From positions 1-32,523 of the forward strand of contig VBCH01000220.1 of assembly GCA_005884455.1 (NCBI GenBank): a stretch of 32,523 bases of DNA, read 5' to 3'. Below, piece after piece: positions 1 to 8,856 of the stretch. Each line of letters opens with the position of its first letter. The stretch's first letter is position 1. A program made the position numbers and the translations under genes. The notes beneath the pieces are model-generated. The model was not told the origin of the DNA. It worked only from the letters and a program-made list of their open reading frames with translations, and made no database searches. This stretch comes from Betaproteobacteria bacterium (GTDB taxonomy: Bacteria > Pseudomonadota > Gammaproteobacteria > Burkholderiales > SG8-39).

Positions 1-94
1 CTATACCGGGACCTACACTGAATCAATGGACAAGGACTTGCAAAGACTTGCCCATTTTTGACCAGAAAAAGGCATCGGATAAGGCAAAATTTCC

Positions 95-2677
95 GTGGAT
101 CGACAAGACGTTATAGCGCAAAACAGCAGGACTGACAAGGCCCTCGATTCGCCCGAAATTTCGCAGCACACCCCGATGATGCAGCAGTACCTGCGCCTCA
201 AGGCGCAGCACCCGGACATCCTGCTCTTCTACCGCATGGGCGATTTCTACGAGATGTTCTACGACGACGCCGAGCGCGCCTCGCGCCTGCTCGACCTCAC
301 GCTCACGACGCGTGGGGCTTCCGCCGGCGCCCCGATCAAGATGGCGGGCGTGCCCTATCACGCGGTCGAGCAGTATCTCGCCAAGCTCGTCCGCCTCGGC
401 GAGTCGGTCGCGATCTGCGAGCAGGTCGGCGATCCGGCAACGTCCAAGGGCCCGGTCGACCGACAGGTCACGCGCATCGTCACGCCCGGAACCCTCACGG
501 ACTCGGAGCTGCTCGACGAGAAAGCCGACAACATCCTGCTCGCGCTCGCACGAACCAAGGGCGCCGTGGGCCTCGCATGGCTCAATCTCGCGAGCGGTGA
601 GCTGCGCGTCACCGAGATCGCGCCGCAGCTCCTCGAAAATGAATTGCGCCGCATCGGTCCGGCGGAAATCCTGGCAGCGGAGGGAACGACCCTGAGCGGG
701 TTCGCGGTGACCCGGCTCCCCGAATGGCATTTCGATTTCGATGCCGGGCGCAAGATCCTGCTCAAGCAGCTCGGGGCCGCAAGCCTCGCGGGCTACGGCT
801 GCGAGGACCTCGAGCCCGCGATCGCCGCGTGCGGCGCGCTGCTCGAGTACGCGAGAAAGACGCAAAGCCAGGCGCTCGCGCACGTGGCGGCGGTGATCCC
901 GGAGCGCGCGAGCGAGTACCTGCGCATGGACGCGGCGACGCGCAGGAACCTCGAGCTGACCGAGACTCTGCGCGGCGAAGCGGCGCCCACCCTGTTCTCT
1001 TTCCTGGACGAGTGCGCGACCGGAATGGGAAGCCGGCTGCTGCGCCACTGGCTGCATCATCCACTGAGAGATCACGCGGCCCTGGCCGCGCGCCACCAAG
1101 CGGTGGCCGCGCTCGCCGATGCGCACACGGGGATCCACAAGCTCCTGCGCCGCTTCGCCGACGTCGAGCGCATCACCGGCCGCATCGCGCTCAAGAACGC
1201 GCGCCCGCGCGATCTCTCCTCCCTGCGCGACAGCCTGGCGCTCCTGCCCGAGCTCGTGCCGGCGGTTCCGCGCGGCGCGCCGCTCCTCGCGAGGATGCTG
1301 GGCGATCTCGAAGTCCCGCGCGAGTGCCCCGACCTGCTCAAGCGGGCGGTGCTGGAGGATCCCGCAGCGATGGTGCGCGACGGCGGCGTGATCGCCGACG
1401 GCTACAGCCGCGAGCTCGACGAGCTGCGCGCGCTGCAGACCGACTCCGGGACCTTCCTCGCGGAGCTCGAGGGGCGCGAGCGCAACCGCACCGGCATCCC
1501 CAACCTGCGCGTCGCCTACAACAACGTGCACGGCTTTTACATCGAGATCACCAACGCCCACGCCGCCAAGGTGCCCGCCGACTACCGTCGCCGCCAGACG
1601 CTCAAGAACGCCGAGCGCTACATCACGCCCGAGCTGAAGGCTTTCGAGGACAAGGCGCTGTCGGCGCGCGACCGCGCGCTCGCCCTGGAAAAAACGCTCT
1701 ACGACGAGCTGCTTGCGCTGCTCGCCGCGCACCTGCCGGCGCTGCAGCGTATCGCGCGGGCGCTCGCGCAGCTCGATGTCCTCGCCTGCTTCGCGGGGAC
1801 CGCCGGCAAGCGCGGCTACTCCCGCCCGGAATTCACCCCGGACATCGCCGTGGAGATCGATCAAGGCCGTCACCCGGTGGTGGAAGCCCAGATCGAGCCC
1901 TTTATCGCCAACGGCACGCGGCTCGCGCCCGCGCGCCAGCTGCTCCTTATCACCGGCCCGAATATGGGAGGCAAGTCCACCTACATGCGCCAGGTCGCCC
2001 TCATCGTGCTGATGGCGCACGCGGGCTCGTTCGTTCCGGCGAAGGCTGCGCGCCTCGGCCCCATCGACCAGATCTTCACGCGCGTGGGCGCGGCCGACGA
2101 TCTGGCGGGCGGACGCTCCACTTTCATGGTGGAGATGACCGAATCGGCCAACATCCTGCACAACGCGACCGACAAGAGCCTGGTGCTGATGGACGAGGTC
2201 GGGCGCGGCACCTCGACCTTCGACGGGCTCGCGCTCGCCTGGGCCATCGCGCGAGCGCTCCTGGAGCGCAACAAGTCGCTCACGCTATTCGCCACGCACT
2301 ACTTCGAGATGACGCGGCTCGCGCTCGAATACAAGCAGGCGGCGAACGTCCACCTCGACGCGGTCGAGCACAAGGACACCATCGTCTTCCTGCACGCCGT
2401 CGAGGAAGGCCCGGCGTCGCAGAGCTACGGCCTGCAGGTCGCGCAGCTCGCCGGCGTCCCCAAGGCGGTCGTGCGCAACGCGCGCAGGTACCTGCAGATG
2501 CTGGAGGAAGCGAGCCTGACGCGTGCAGGCCAGTCGGATCTCTTCGCCGCGGGCAAATCCGAGCCCGAGCCGCCCGCCGAACCCGATGCCCTGCGCGACG
2601 CGCTCTCCGCAGCCAATCCCGACGAGCTCTCCCCGCGCGAAGCGCTGGAGCTGCTGTACCGGCTGAAGCGGCTGTGA
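95..2677 (+). CDS. mutS: DNA mismatch repair protein MutS
   Basis: MutS recognises base mismatches and small loops and, as an ATP-driven clamp, recruits MutL in the cytoplasm. The 860-residue product is close to the 853 of E. coli MutS. The N-terminal mismatch-binding domain carries the Phe-x-Glu wedge in MGDFYEMF. The ATPase domain shows Walker [10 protein letters not shown] at about residues 621-629, Walker B with the signature [12 protein letters not shown], and the THYFEM switch. A short C-terminal helical tail resembles the tetramerisation segment. The chosen start is GTG at 95 after a weak AAGG; the ATG at 176 would cut residues just before the conserved PMMQQY block, so it is less likely. 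The stop overlaps the next start as GTGA, so the downstream lipoprotein gene is probably translationally coupled. The 94 bases upstream hold no gene and no convincing promoter. Identification is certain; only the start is slightly open. Confidence 0.98.
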   Translation: MDRQDVIAQNSRTDKALDSPEISQHTPMMQQYLRLKAQHPDILLFYRMGDFYEMFYDDAERASRLLDLTLTTRGASAGAPIKMAGVPYHAVEQYLAKLVRLGESVAICEQVGDPATSKGPVDRQVTRIVTPGTLTDSELLDEKADNILLALARTKGAVGLAWLNLASGELRVTEIAPQLLENELRRIGPAEILAAEGTTLSGFAVTRLPEWHFDFDAGRKILLKQLGAASLAGYGCEDLEPAIAACGALLEYARKTQSQALAHVAAVIPERASEYLRMDAATRRNLELTETLRGEAAPTLFSFLDECATGMGSRLLRHWLHHPLRDHAALAARHQAVAALADAHTGIHKLLRRFADVERITGRIALKNARPRDLSSLRDSLALLPELVPAVPRGAPLLARMLGDLEVPRECPDLLKRAVLEDPAAMVRDGGVIADGYSRELDELRALQTDSGTFLAELEGRERNRTGIPNLRVAYNNVHGFYIEITNAHAAKVPADYRRRQTLKNAERYITPELKAFEDKALSARDRALALEKTLYDELLALLAAHLPALQRIARALAQLDVLACFAGTAGKRGYSRPEFTPDIAVEIDQGRHPVVEAQIEPFIANGTRLAPARQLLLITGPNMGGKSTYMRQVALIVLMAHAGSFVPAKAARLGPIDQIFTRVGAADDLAGGRSTFMVEMTESANILHNATDKSLVLMDEVGRGTSTFDGLALAWAIARALLERNKSLTLFATHYFEMTRLALEYKQAANVHLDAVEHKDTIVFLHAVEEGPASQSYGLQVAQLAGVPKAVVRNARRYLQMLEEASLTRAGQSDLFAAGKSEPEPPAEPDALRDALSAANPDELSPREALELLYRLKRL

Positions 2678-3627
2678 AGCGCTTCGCCTGGGCGCTGCTG
2701 CTCGCGCTCGCCGCCTGTACGGCGCACGTCGCGCCGCCCCTGCCCTCCGGAGAGCGCACCGCGCTCCAATTCGCGCTGATCGGCGACACGCCCTACAGCG
2801 CTGCCGAGGCGGCGGCGCTCGACTCGATGATCGAGGAAATCAACCGCGAGGACCTCGCCTTCGTTATCCACGTCGGAGATATTACGGGCGGCCAGGGCCC
2901 CTGCACCGACGAGTGGCTAGCGGCGAGGAAGCGCCAGTTCGAGAAATTCAGGCACCCGTTCGTGATCGTTCCCGGCGACAACGAATGGGTAGACTGCCAC
3001 CGCAGCGGCTTCGATCCGATGGAGCGCCTGGGCAAGTTTCGCGAGCTCTTCGAATCCGGCGACGCGAGCCTCGGCAACCGCAGCCTGCGGCTCGAGCGGC
3101 AGCCGGGCCGTTACGCCGAATACCGCGAGCACATGCGCTGGATCGCCGCCGACGTGCTCTTCGTCGGCGTCAACGTGCAAGGCAGCAACAACAACCTCGG
3201 CAGGACGCCCGCGATGGACGCCGAGCACCGGGCGCGCATGGCCGCGGTGTTCGCGTGGCTGGAGGACAGCGTCCGTCTGGCCGAGCAGCGCCGCCTCGCC
3301 GGAATGCTCATCTTCGCGCAGGGCGATCCCGACTTCGAGGGAAAGATGCGGCGCAAGGGATCGAACGGATTCGCCGATTTCCGCGACGCTCTGCGCGATC
3401 TTGCGCTCAGGTTCGGAAAGCCGGTCCTGTTCGTGAACGGCGACACCCACCTCTACAAGCTCGATCAGCCGATCGCCGATCCGGCGACCGGCCGGCCGCT
3501 GCAGAATTTCACCCGCGTGGTCGTGTTCGGTTCCCCCCAGACCCGCTGGGTCCGGGCGGGGATAGCCCCATCATCCCCGCAGCTCTTCCAGGTGAGCCCC
3601 GTGCCGCAGCCCGCGCCGGGCCAATAA
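2674..3627 (+). CDS. Lipoprotein calcineurin-like metallophosphoesterase
   Basis: The 317-residue product starts at a GTG that overlaps the mutS stop (GTGA). It begins with a lipoprotein signal ending in LAAC, with the lipidated Cys near residue 15, so it should be membrane-anchored and face the periplasm. Metallophosphoesterase motifs follow in order: a degenerate first block (IGDTPY, where the usual GDxH His is replaced), [13 protein letters not shown] in place of the usual GNHD/E, and a C-terminal NGDTH block. These normally bind a dinuclear metal centre. The substrate is unknown. The family hydrolyses phosphomonoesters or diesters, and the altered first motif may change metal affinity. 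Pairing with mutS looks positional rather than functional. The fold is well supported; activity is inference. Confidence 0.85.
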   Translation: MKRFAWALLLALAACTAHVAPPLPSGERTALQFALIGDTPYSAAEAAALDSMIEEINREDLAFVIHVGDITGGQGPCTDEWLAARKRQFEKFRHPFVIVPGDNEWVDCHRSGFDPMERLGKFRELFESGDASLGNRSLRLERQPGRYAEYREHMRWIAADVLFVGVNVQGSNNNLGRTPAMDAEHRARMAAVFAWLEDSVRLAEQRRLAGMLIFAQGDPDFEGKMRRKGSNGFADFRDALRDLALRFGKPVLFVNGDTHLYKLDQPIADPATGRPLQNFTRVVVFGSPQTRWVRAGIAPSSPQLFQVSPVPQPAPGQ

Positions 3628-3645
3628 GCGCGGCTCGGATTTTGC

Positions 3646-4143
3646 TCAGCCGTGCTGCTCGCCCCGGGGGCCGTCGCGATGGCGTCCCATGTGTCCCATG
3701 CGGTCCATGCCGTCACGGATCGCCACCCTCACCTTCTCCTTCTGCCCGGAATCGAGCGTGTCGTAGACGGCGAACCAGGCCTCGCGCACCTGCTTGTGCG
3801 TCGCTTCCATCTGAGCGCGCATCTGGTCGCCAAGCTGGTCGCGCAGCTGCGCGAATTGCTTCAAGTCGGCGCCGGGCTTGTCGATCTCGACGCGCAGCTT
3901 GGCGCGCGTTTCTTCGCCCTTGGCGCGCATCGCGCTGAAGGCCTCGCGCTGCAGGCTTTGAGCCTTCTTCCACAGCTCTTCCTGCTGCGCATTGAGATTC
4001 AGCTCCTTGTGCAGCCGCTCGAACCCGCGCATCGGTCCCATGCCTTCCGCGCCGGCGGGCGCCTGCGCCCAGCTCGAAGCCGCGCCCAGCAGGCCGGCCG
4101 CGAACAATGCAGCGGTCAATTTCTTTCCATGATTTTCGAACAC
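3646..4143 (-). CDS. Spy/CpxP-like LTXXQ periplasmic protein
   Basis: This is a 165-residue exported protein. A GTG start at 4143 is chosen because a strong AAGGAGAG lies 4 bases upstream and a signal peptide (positively charged, hydrophobic, ending AQA near residue 28) follows directly. The open frame extends further upstream but without such signals. The mature part is Gln/Glu/Arg/Met-rich and helical. It has two LTxxQ-like segments, LNLNAQQ and LDSGQ, which are the hallmark of the Spy/CpxP/CnrR-resistance family. Family members act as ATP-independent periplasmic chaperones or metal/stress sensors. The C-terminus is rich in His, Met, Asp and Gly, which could bind metal. It is last on its strand, after a 128-base spacer that contains phased GTTTC repeats, so it probably has its own stress-regulated promoter. 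Family assignment is good; specific role is inferred. Confidence 0.82.
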   Translation of the reverse strand: MFENHGKKLTAALFAAGLLGAASSWAQAPAGAEGMGPMRGFERLHKELNLNAQQEELWKKAQSLQREAFSAMRAKGEETRAKLRVEIDKPGADLKQFAQLRDQLGDQMRAQMEATHKQVREAWFAVYDTLDSGQKEKVRVAIRDGMDRMGHMGRHRDGPRGEQHG

Positions 4144-4200
4144 GTCTCTCTCCTTCGAATAGGTTTGGAGGAAGCTACGCGGGCATTCTCGCGCGAAGTC

Positions 4201-4247
4201 GTTTCCAGACTGTTTCCGGCGGGCCGAGATTCGTTGCAAATTGTTTC
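4201..4247 (-). promoter_or_regulatory. Phased GTTTC repeats, candidate response-regulator site
   Basis: Three GTTTC elements lie on the + strand at 4201, 4212 and 4243, starting 58 bases upstream of the Spy-like GTG start. The first two form GTTTCC-N5-GTTTCC with an 11-base period, and the third is about three helical turns further out. OmpR-family regulators such as PhoP and CpxR bind direct repeats of this geometry, and Spy/CpxP-type genes are commonly under such control. The base sequence does not exactly match a known box, so this is an inference from spacing and location. Confidence 0.3.
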
Positions 4248-4271
4248 AGCCGGCGGACGCAGCCGGAGGGG

Positions 4272-4655
4272 TCAGTGCAGATCGAGCGCGTGGCCTTTCA
4301 GGGCTTCGAGGGGGACGTACTTGAGGACGTTTTCGTGAGTGGATTCCAGGACGACCTGCGGCGCCATGCCCGCCTTGTAGGCCTCGGCCCAGCGCAGCAC
4401 GTGAAGGCACCAGCGGTGCCCGGGCTGGAGGCCCTTGAAGCGCATCTCCGGGCGCGGCGTGGACAGATCGTTGCCGCGCGAGCGGCTGAACTCGAGAAAC
4501 TCGGCGGTCGCCTTGATGCAGACCAAGTGCGCGACGCCTTCCACGTCGTGCGTCGCGCAGCAGCCGTCGCGGAAGAACCCGGTGAGCGGATCGTAGCTGC
4601 AGGCGAGCAGCGGCCCGCCGAGAACGTTCTTTTCCTTGGAGAGGACGGAGCTCAT
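4272..4655 (-). CDS. DUF2237 family protein
   Basis: This is a 127-residue cytoplasmic protein with the conserved DUF2237 pattern: NVLGGPL near the N-terminus, DPLTGFFRDGCC, EFLEFSRSRGNDLSTPRPE, GHRWCLHVLRW, and PLEALKGHAL at the end. It is full length for the family. The biochemical role of DUF2237 is not established; the conserved Cys residues in DGCC and RWCL suggest a structural or redox/metal role. It begins 33 bases after the upstream lipoprotein hydrolase stop. No Shine-Dalgarno sequence precedes the ATG. A TAGAAT hexamer seven bases upstream could place the transcript start at the ATG. The family call is confident; the function is unknown. Confidence 0.9.
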   Translation of the reverse strand: MSSVLSKEKNVLGGPLLACSYDPLTGFFRDGCCATHDVEGVAHLVCIKATAEFLEFSRSRGNDLSTPRPEMRFKGLQPGHRWCLHVLRWAEAYKAGMAPQVVLESTHENVLKYVPLEALKGHALDLH

Positions 4656-4662
4656 CGGCCCA

Positions 4663-4668
4663 TATTCT
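4663..4668 (-). promoter_or_regulatory. Candidate -10 element for the DUF2237 gene
   Basis: TAGAAT reads on the minus strand, ending 7 bases before the DUF2237 ATG at 4655. The -35 region is poor. If the hexamer is used, transcription would start at or next to the start codon, consistent with the absence of a ribosome binding site. Confidence 0.25.
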
Positions 4669-4688
4669 AGCCGTTTTGCACCCGGGAA

Positions 4689-5825
4689 CTAGTAGCCGAG
4701 CTTCAATTCTCCTTCGGAGGCCCCATTCACCTTGCCGTCCTTCAGCCATTCGAGCGAGGCCTTGAACAGAAGCAGGCGGTTCTTTTCCCACATGGCATTG
4801 TGCGATGAACAGGCCAGGTCGATGATGACCTTCTGCTTCGATCCCAGATCAGCGTAGAGATCCCGAACGCGCTCAGGCGCCACCTGCTTGTCGTGCGCGC
4901 CCGTCACCATCAGGAAGGGTGTCTGCATCTTGGCGACGACGGCCTGGTTGAAACCCCAGCTCGGCACCTGCGGCGCGCGGCGGACGCCGGGGCCCCAGGT
5001 GGCGCCGACGGGATCGGAAGCGAGCATCTCGGTCCAGACCGCGGCACTGGCAGCCGGCTCGTACTGTTCGGGACAGCCGACCTGGCGATCCCAGTTGACT
5101 TTGAAGTCTGACTGGGACTGCGCGGTCATCGGACCGCTGCTGGGCGGAAGCGGGTTCGGCGCTTCGGGCGCGGACGCGCGGGTATAGGCAGGCGCAAGCA
5201 TCACCAGGCGCGCCACCTTCGCCGGGTTGCGCGCCGCATAGCCGCCCCCGCGCGGGCCGCCTTGCGACCAGCCCACGATCGAGACCTTGTCGACGCGGCG
5301 CAGCGCACGCAGGTGATCGACCACCGTTCCGATGTCGTTCCAGTCCGAATCCATCGTCGTGATGGGCGAGGAATGCGAAGGCGCGCACGGGGCCGGAATG
5401 AGGTTCGGAACGAACTGCGCCTGTTGCGCTTTCGAAAAATTGCACGGGTCGTTCATGGCGGGCGGGCGCGTGGAGCGGCCGTAGCCCGTCATGTCCATCG
5501 AGAAGACGTCGAAGCCTGCCTTGGCCAGGTACGCCATCCAGCTGTAGTCCTTGTAGGGAACGTCGAACGTGACTTCCGCCGGCGTGCCCGCGCCGTGCAC
5601 GAACAGCACGACCCCGCCCGGGGCCGGGCCGCTTCGCGAGGCCGCGCCCGCGAGCGCTACCTCGCGAACGTAGATCATCGCATCCTGGCCGGCGAAGCCC
5701 GGCGCGGTGGACTTCACCCGGACGTAATGATCCACCGTAGCAGGGCGCGAGCCGTCGTCGCCTGTCGTGGCGCATGCCGCCGCGAGCAGGGCGAGAGGGC
5801 TGAGTAACCGGAAATATCGGCGCAT
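4689..5825 (-). CDS. Lipoprotein alpha/beta hydrolase
   Basis: This 378-residue protein starts at ATG 5825, preceded by a strong AGGAGG; the longer open frame upstream has no support. A lipoprotein signal ends in LAAAC (Cys about residue 18), so the enzyme is predicted to be envelope-anchored. Alpha/beta-hydrolase features are in order: the oxyanion-side FVHGAG (about 76-80), DMTGYGRS, the nucleophile elbow GWSQGG with Ser about 187, the acid in GAHDKQVAP, and a C-terminal His in SSHNAMW. The catalytic triad therefore appears complete. Several Cys residues in the cap region (for example DPCNF and APCAP) could form disulfides, fitting a periplasmic location. The substrate is unknown; family members are esterases, lipases or peptidases. 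It lies 34 bases after trpS on the same strand. Confidence 0.85.
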   Translation of the reverse strand: MRRYFRLLSPLALLAAACATTGDDGSRPATVDHYVRVKSTAPGFAGQDAMIYVREVALAGAASRSGPAPGGVVLFVHGAGTPAEVTFDVPYKDYSWMAYLAKAGFDVFSMDMTGYGRSTRPPAMNDPCNFSKAQQAQFVPNLIPAPCAPSHSSPITTMDSDWNDIGTVVDHLRALRRVDKVSIVGWSQGGPRGGGYAARNPAKVARLVMLAPAYTRASAPEAPNPLPPSSGPMTAQSQSDFKVNWDRQVGCPEQYEPAASAAVWTEMLASDPVGATWGPGVRRAPQVPSWGFNQAVVAKMQTPFLMVTGAHDKQVAPERVRDLYADLGSKQKVIIDLACSSHNAMWEKNRLLLFKASLEWLKDGKVNGASEGELKLGY

Positions 5826-5859
5826 GGATCCTCCTTCCTGTAGATGTTCCCGCTGAAAG

Positions 5860-6873
5860 CTATTGCCCGCGAAATTTCTCGAGGTACCCGAGGTCGAGGG
5901 CGTCGTGCACCAACGCCATCGTGGTCCGGGCCGCATTTCGGGCGCGGTCCGTGCCGTCGGCCAAGGCGTCGCGGACCAGCCCCATCCTGGCCGCGAAGCG
6001 CGCGCGCCGCTCACGGATCGGGTCGAGGAAGGTGTTGAGCGCTGCGGCGAGCTTCTCCTTGACTTCAACGTCCCCTACGGCGCCGCGGCGATACCGTGCC
6101 TTGAGGTCCGCCACTTCCTCGCGGTTGGGGTTGAACACGTCGTGGTACAGAAACACCGGGTTGCCCTCGACGTGGCCCGGATCGGTGGCTCGGAGTCGCG
6201 TCGGATCCGTGTACATCGAGCGGATTTTCTCGTTCACGACGGCCGGCGTGTCCTTGAGGTAGATAGCGTTGCCCAGCGACTTGCTCATCTTGGCCTGGCC
6301 GTCGATCCCCACCAGCCGCGGCACACGCCCCACCAGCCCTTCCGGCTCGGGGAACACTTCCTTGAACTGCCGGTTGAAGCGGCGCGCCACCTCACGCGTG
6401 AGCTCGATGTGAGGAAGCTGGTCCTCCCCGACGGGGACCAGGTGGGCTCTGGCTAGGAGAATGTTCGCCACCTGCATGACCGGATAGGTGAAGAATGCCA
6501 CCGGCACGGACTTCCGACCGAACTCCTCCATCTCCGCCCTCAGCGTCGGATTGCGCTCGAGCATCCCGAGCGGCAAGAACCAACTCAGCCACAGGGTGAG
6601 TTCAGCGTGCTCCGGGATCAGGCTCTCGATAACGAAAGAACTGCGCTCCGGATCGAGTCCGACTGCAAGCCAGTCGAGCGCCACCTCCCACACCGCTTCC
6701 CGCACGCGAGCCACGTCGTCGGCATAATCAGACACCTGATAGTCGGCGATCAAGAAGCAACAGTCGTAACGAGTCTGCAGGCCAACCCAGGTCTCGAGCG
6801 CGCCCGCATAGTGGCCAAGATGCAAAGGGCCGGTGGGACGGATTCCAGTCAGTATCCGTTTCTTACTTTCCAC
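5860..6873 (-). CDS. trpS: Tryptophanyl-tRNA synthetase, auxiliary (TrpRS II) type
   Basis: This enzyme charges tRNA-Trp with tryptophan in the cytoplasm. The 337-residue class I synthetase has HLGH at residues 18-21 and KMSKS at 195-199, with the PVGEDQLPHIELTR block between. Start is GTG at 6873 behind AAAGGAGG, nine bases upstream. The sequence resembles the auxiliary TrpRS II group (Deinococcus TrpRS II, trpS2 of other bacteria) more than the ordinary betaproteobacterial enzyme, from my memory of these families. Points of likeness are the IRPTGPLHLGHYAG N-terminus, GIDGQAKMSKSLGN, MYTDPTRLRATDPG and the VEGNPVF block. The ordinary betaproteobacterial TrpRS is about 400 residues. This gene may therefore be a second, horizontally acquired copy; whether a canonical trpS exists elsewhere is unknown. 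Synthetase identity is certain, subtype is likely. Confidence 0.93.
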   Translation of the reverse strand: MESKKRILTGIRPTGPLHLGHYAGALETWVGLQTRYDCCFLIADYQVSDYADDVARVREAVWEVALDWLAVGLDPERSSFVIESLIPEHAELTLWLSWFLPLGMLERNPTLRAEMEEFGRKSVPVAFFTYPVMQVANILLARAHLVPVGEDQLPHIELTREVARRFNRQFKEVFPEPEGLVGRVPRLVGIDGQAKMSKSLGNAIYLKDTPAVVNEKIRSMYTDPTRLRATDPGHVEGNPVFLYHDVFNPNREEVADLKARYRRGAVGDVEVKEKLAAALNTFLDPIRERRARFAARMGLVRDALADGTDRARNAARTTMALVHDALDLGYLEKFRGQ

Positions 6874-6956
6874 TTCACTGATCCTCCTTTAGAACTCAAC
6901 TGCGTCTGCAATCGCCTTGATTCCGGCCCTGGCGCAAGCCTCAGCTGTGCGACGCG

Positions 6957-7367
6957 TCAAAAGAATCCGCGGAGGAACGCCGCCGCTTTATCCGAGATGC
7001 CGACAATCTTGTTCGTTGCCTGACGATAGAATTTGAAATTGAGCTCGGTCTCGGGTCGACCGTCGTTCCAGTCGGAAAAAAGCTTGAGCTCGCCCCGCCC
7101 AAGGCGCCGCTTCGCGAGCGCGGTGCGTCGGATGGTGATGCTCACGCGCGGCGTTTGCCGGGCGATCCCGCGTTTCTTTGCGATCGCTTTGGCCGAGGTG
7201 ACGACCCCGCTCGCGACGAGACCCGGCCCGCCTTCGTTCTCGCTCGCGAAGACGAAGATCGTATCGCCTTTGGCGATGTGCTTGCCACCATACATCGTCT
7301 TCTGCGCGCTGAACGCGAACGTCTCCGCCCGCGGATCGCTAACCTCGGCCTTGATCCCGAATAGCAT
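6957..7367 (-). CDS. Hypothetical protein, possible PUA/EVE-like domain
   Basis: This 136-residue basic protein has no signal peptide or membrane segment. The stretch around KGDTIFVFASENEGG followed by GLVASGVVTSA resembles the core of EVE/ASCH-type PUA-like domains, which bind modified nucleic-acid bases or RNA; this is a weak, memory-based match. The ATG at 7367 follows AAGGAG by a single base, which is too close for a normal ribosome binding site. The frame is open back to the thrC stop without another start, so translation may be coupled to thrC, 36 bases upstream. It lies between thrC and the auxiliary-type trpS. Function is not established. Confidence 0.65.
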   Translation of the reverse strand: MLFGIKAEVSDPRAETFAFSAQKTMYGGKHIAKGDTIFVFASENEGGPGLVASGVVTSAKAIAKKRGIARQTPRVSITIRRTALAKRRLGRGELKLFSDWNDGRPETELNFKFYRQATNKIVGISDKAAAFLRGFF

Positions 7368-7403
7368 GCTCCTTATCTCGCCCCATGCAAGATAGCGACC
7401 CGC

Positions 7404-8813
7404 CTAGGCCGCGTGGCGCTCGATGTGGCGCCTTACGCTCGCAGCATCAGCATCCATGACTTCCAGTCTCTGCGGCAGTTTCTCCAGGTCCTCGAAGCCC
7501 GCCGGCCGAATGGGATCGCGGCCGAGTGCTTCGCGGATGGTCTCGGCGAATTTCGCGGGCTGCGCGGTTTCCATGCAGACGAGCGGGACACCCTCCTCGC
7601 GGTGCTCGAGCCCGACTTTGATCCCGTCCGCCGTATGCGGGTCGATCATCACGCCGTAGTCCTTCCAGACGCGCCGGATGGTCGCGAGGCGGTCGGCGTG
7701 GGTGCTCGATCCCGACACGAACCCGGTGTCCGCGACACGCCTGAAAATCTCCGTGCCCGCCAGGGCAAAGACCCCGTTGGCATCGAGCTCTGCCCACAAG
7801 GACTTCAGCCTGAACGGGTCACGGCCAACGAGATCGTAGGCATAGCGCTCGAAGTTGGAGGATTTGGATATATCCATGGACGGGCTGCTCGTCGCCTTCA
7901 CCTCGGCTGCCTTGCGCACGCGGTAGCGCCCGGTGCGGAAGAACTCCTCGAGCACATTGTTCTCGTTGGTCGCGACGATAAGCGTTCTGATGGGAAGTCC
8001 CATGCTTCGTGCCACATGCCCGGCGTAGACGTTGCCGAAGTTCCCCGAGGGCACCGAAAAAGAAGCGGGCTCCGCATCGCGACGGGTCACAGCGAAGTAG
8101 GCCTTGAAGTAATACACGACCTGCGCCGCGACGCGCGCCCAGTTGATCGAGTTGACCGCGCCGATGCGGTGCTTCGCCTTGAACGCAAAATCCCCCGAGA
8201 TCGCCTTGATGATGTCCTGGCAGTCGTCGAACACGCCGCGCACGGCGATGTTGAAGATGTTCGCGTCCTGCAGGGAATACATCTGCGCCGCCTGGAAGGC
8301 GCTCATGCGCCCGTACGGCGAGAGCATGAAGACGCGGATGTTCTTCTTGCCGCGCAGCGCGTACTCCGCCGACGATCCCGTGTCGCCCGAGGTCGCGCCG
8401 ACCACGTTGAGCCGCCTGCCGTGCTTCTCAAGCGCGTACTCGAACAGGTTCCCGAGGAGCTGCAACGCGAGGTCCTTGAAGGCGAGCGAGGGCCCGTTGG
8501 AGAGGCCGAGGAGATACAGATCGGGCTCGAGCTTCTTCACCGGCGTGACGTCTTCGCTGCCGAAGAGCGTTTTCGTGTAAGTCGCGGCTGCGAGCCGCTT
8601 CAGGTCGTCCGCGGGAATGTCGTCGGCGAATTTCGACACGATCGCGAACGCGAGCTCCGCGTAGCTCATGCGGCGCATCGCGGAAAGATCGGCGGGAGCG
8701 AGCTTGGGAAATTCCTCCGGCAGGAACAGGCCGCCGTCCGGCGCGAGGCCTTCGAGCAGGATCCCGGTGAACGGCTGCGGCTTCGCCCCGCTGCGGGTGC
8801 TGACGTAGCGCAC
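7404..8813 (-). CDS. thrC: Threonine synthase
   Basis: The enzyme converts O-phospho-L-homoserine to L-threonine using PLP. The 469-residue length fits the long (E. coli/yeast-like) class. The N-terminus carries the conserved Y-S-T-R and APDGGLF(L/M)P segments. The PLP lysine is K113 in the SLAFKDLALQ block, and VGATSGDTGS with the downstream SVPSGNFGN form the phosphate-binding region. Start is GTG at 8813 with no clear Shine-Dalgarno sequence; the gap to hom is 43 bases, so the two genes probably share a transcript. Substrate supply follows the upstream hom product (homoserine), with homoserine kinase not present here. Confidence 0.97.
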   Translation of the reverse strand: MRYVSTRSGAKPQPFTGILLEGLAPDGGLFLPEEFPKLAPADLSAMRRMSYAELAFAIVSKFADDIPADDLKRLAAATYTKTLFGSEDVTPVKKLEPDLYLLGLSNGPSLAFKDLALQLLGNLFEYALEKHGRRLNVVGATSGDTGSSAEYALRGKKNIRVFMLSPYGRMSAFQAAQMYSLQDANIFNIAVRGVFDDCQDIIKAISGDFAFKAKHRIGAVNSINWARVAAQVVYYFKAYFAVTRRDAEPASFSVPSGNFGNVYAGHVARSMGLPIRTLIVATNENNVLEEFFRTGRYRVRKAAEVKATSSPSMDISKSSNFERYAYDLVGRDPFRLKSLWAELDANGVFALAGTEIFRRVADTGFVSGSSTHADRLATIRRVWKDYGVMIDPHTADGIKVGLEHREEGVPLVCMETAQPAKFAETIREALGRDPIRPAGFEDLEKLPQRLEVMDADAASVRRHIERHAA

Positions 8814-8856
8814 GGGATTCAGGAACCGGGACCGAAGCTGCGCCTTTGAAGCCCGC

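Noticed and set aside
1-94. Promoter and gene search ahead of mutS
   Set aside because: TTGACC at 58-63 and TTGCAA at 38-43 have no -10 at proper spacing. A CTATAC at 1-6 is at the very edge and cannot be judged. No coding frame is supported.
23-2161. 712-codon open frame antisense to mutS
   Set aside because: Arg/Glu/Ala-rich shadow of mutS with no ribosome site or known motif.
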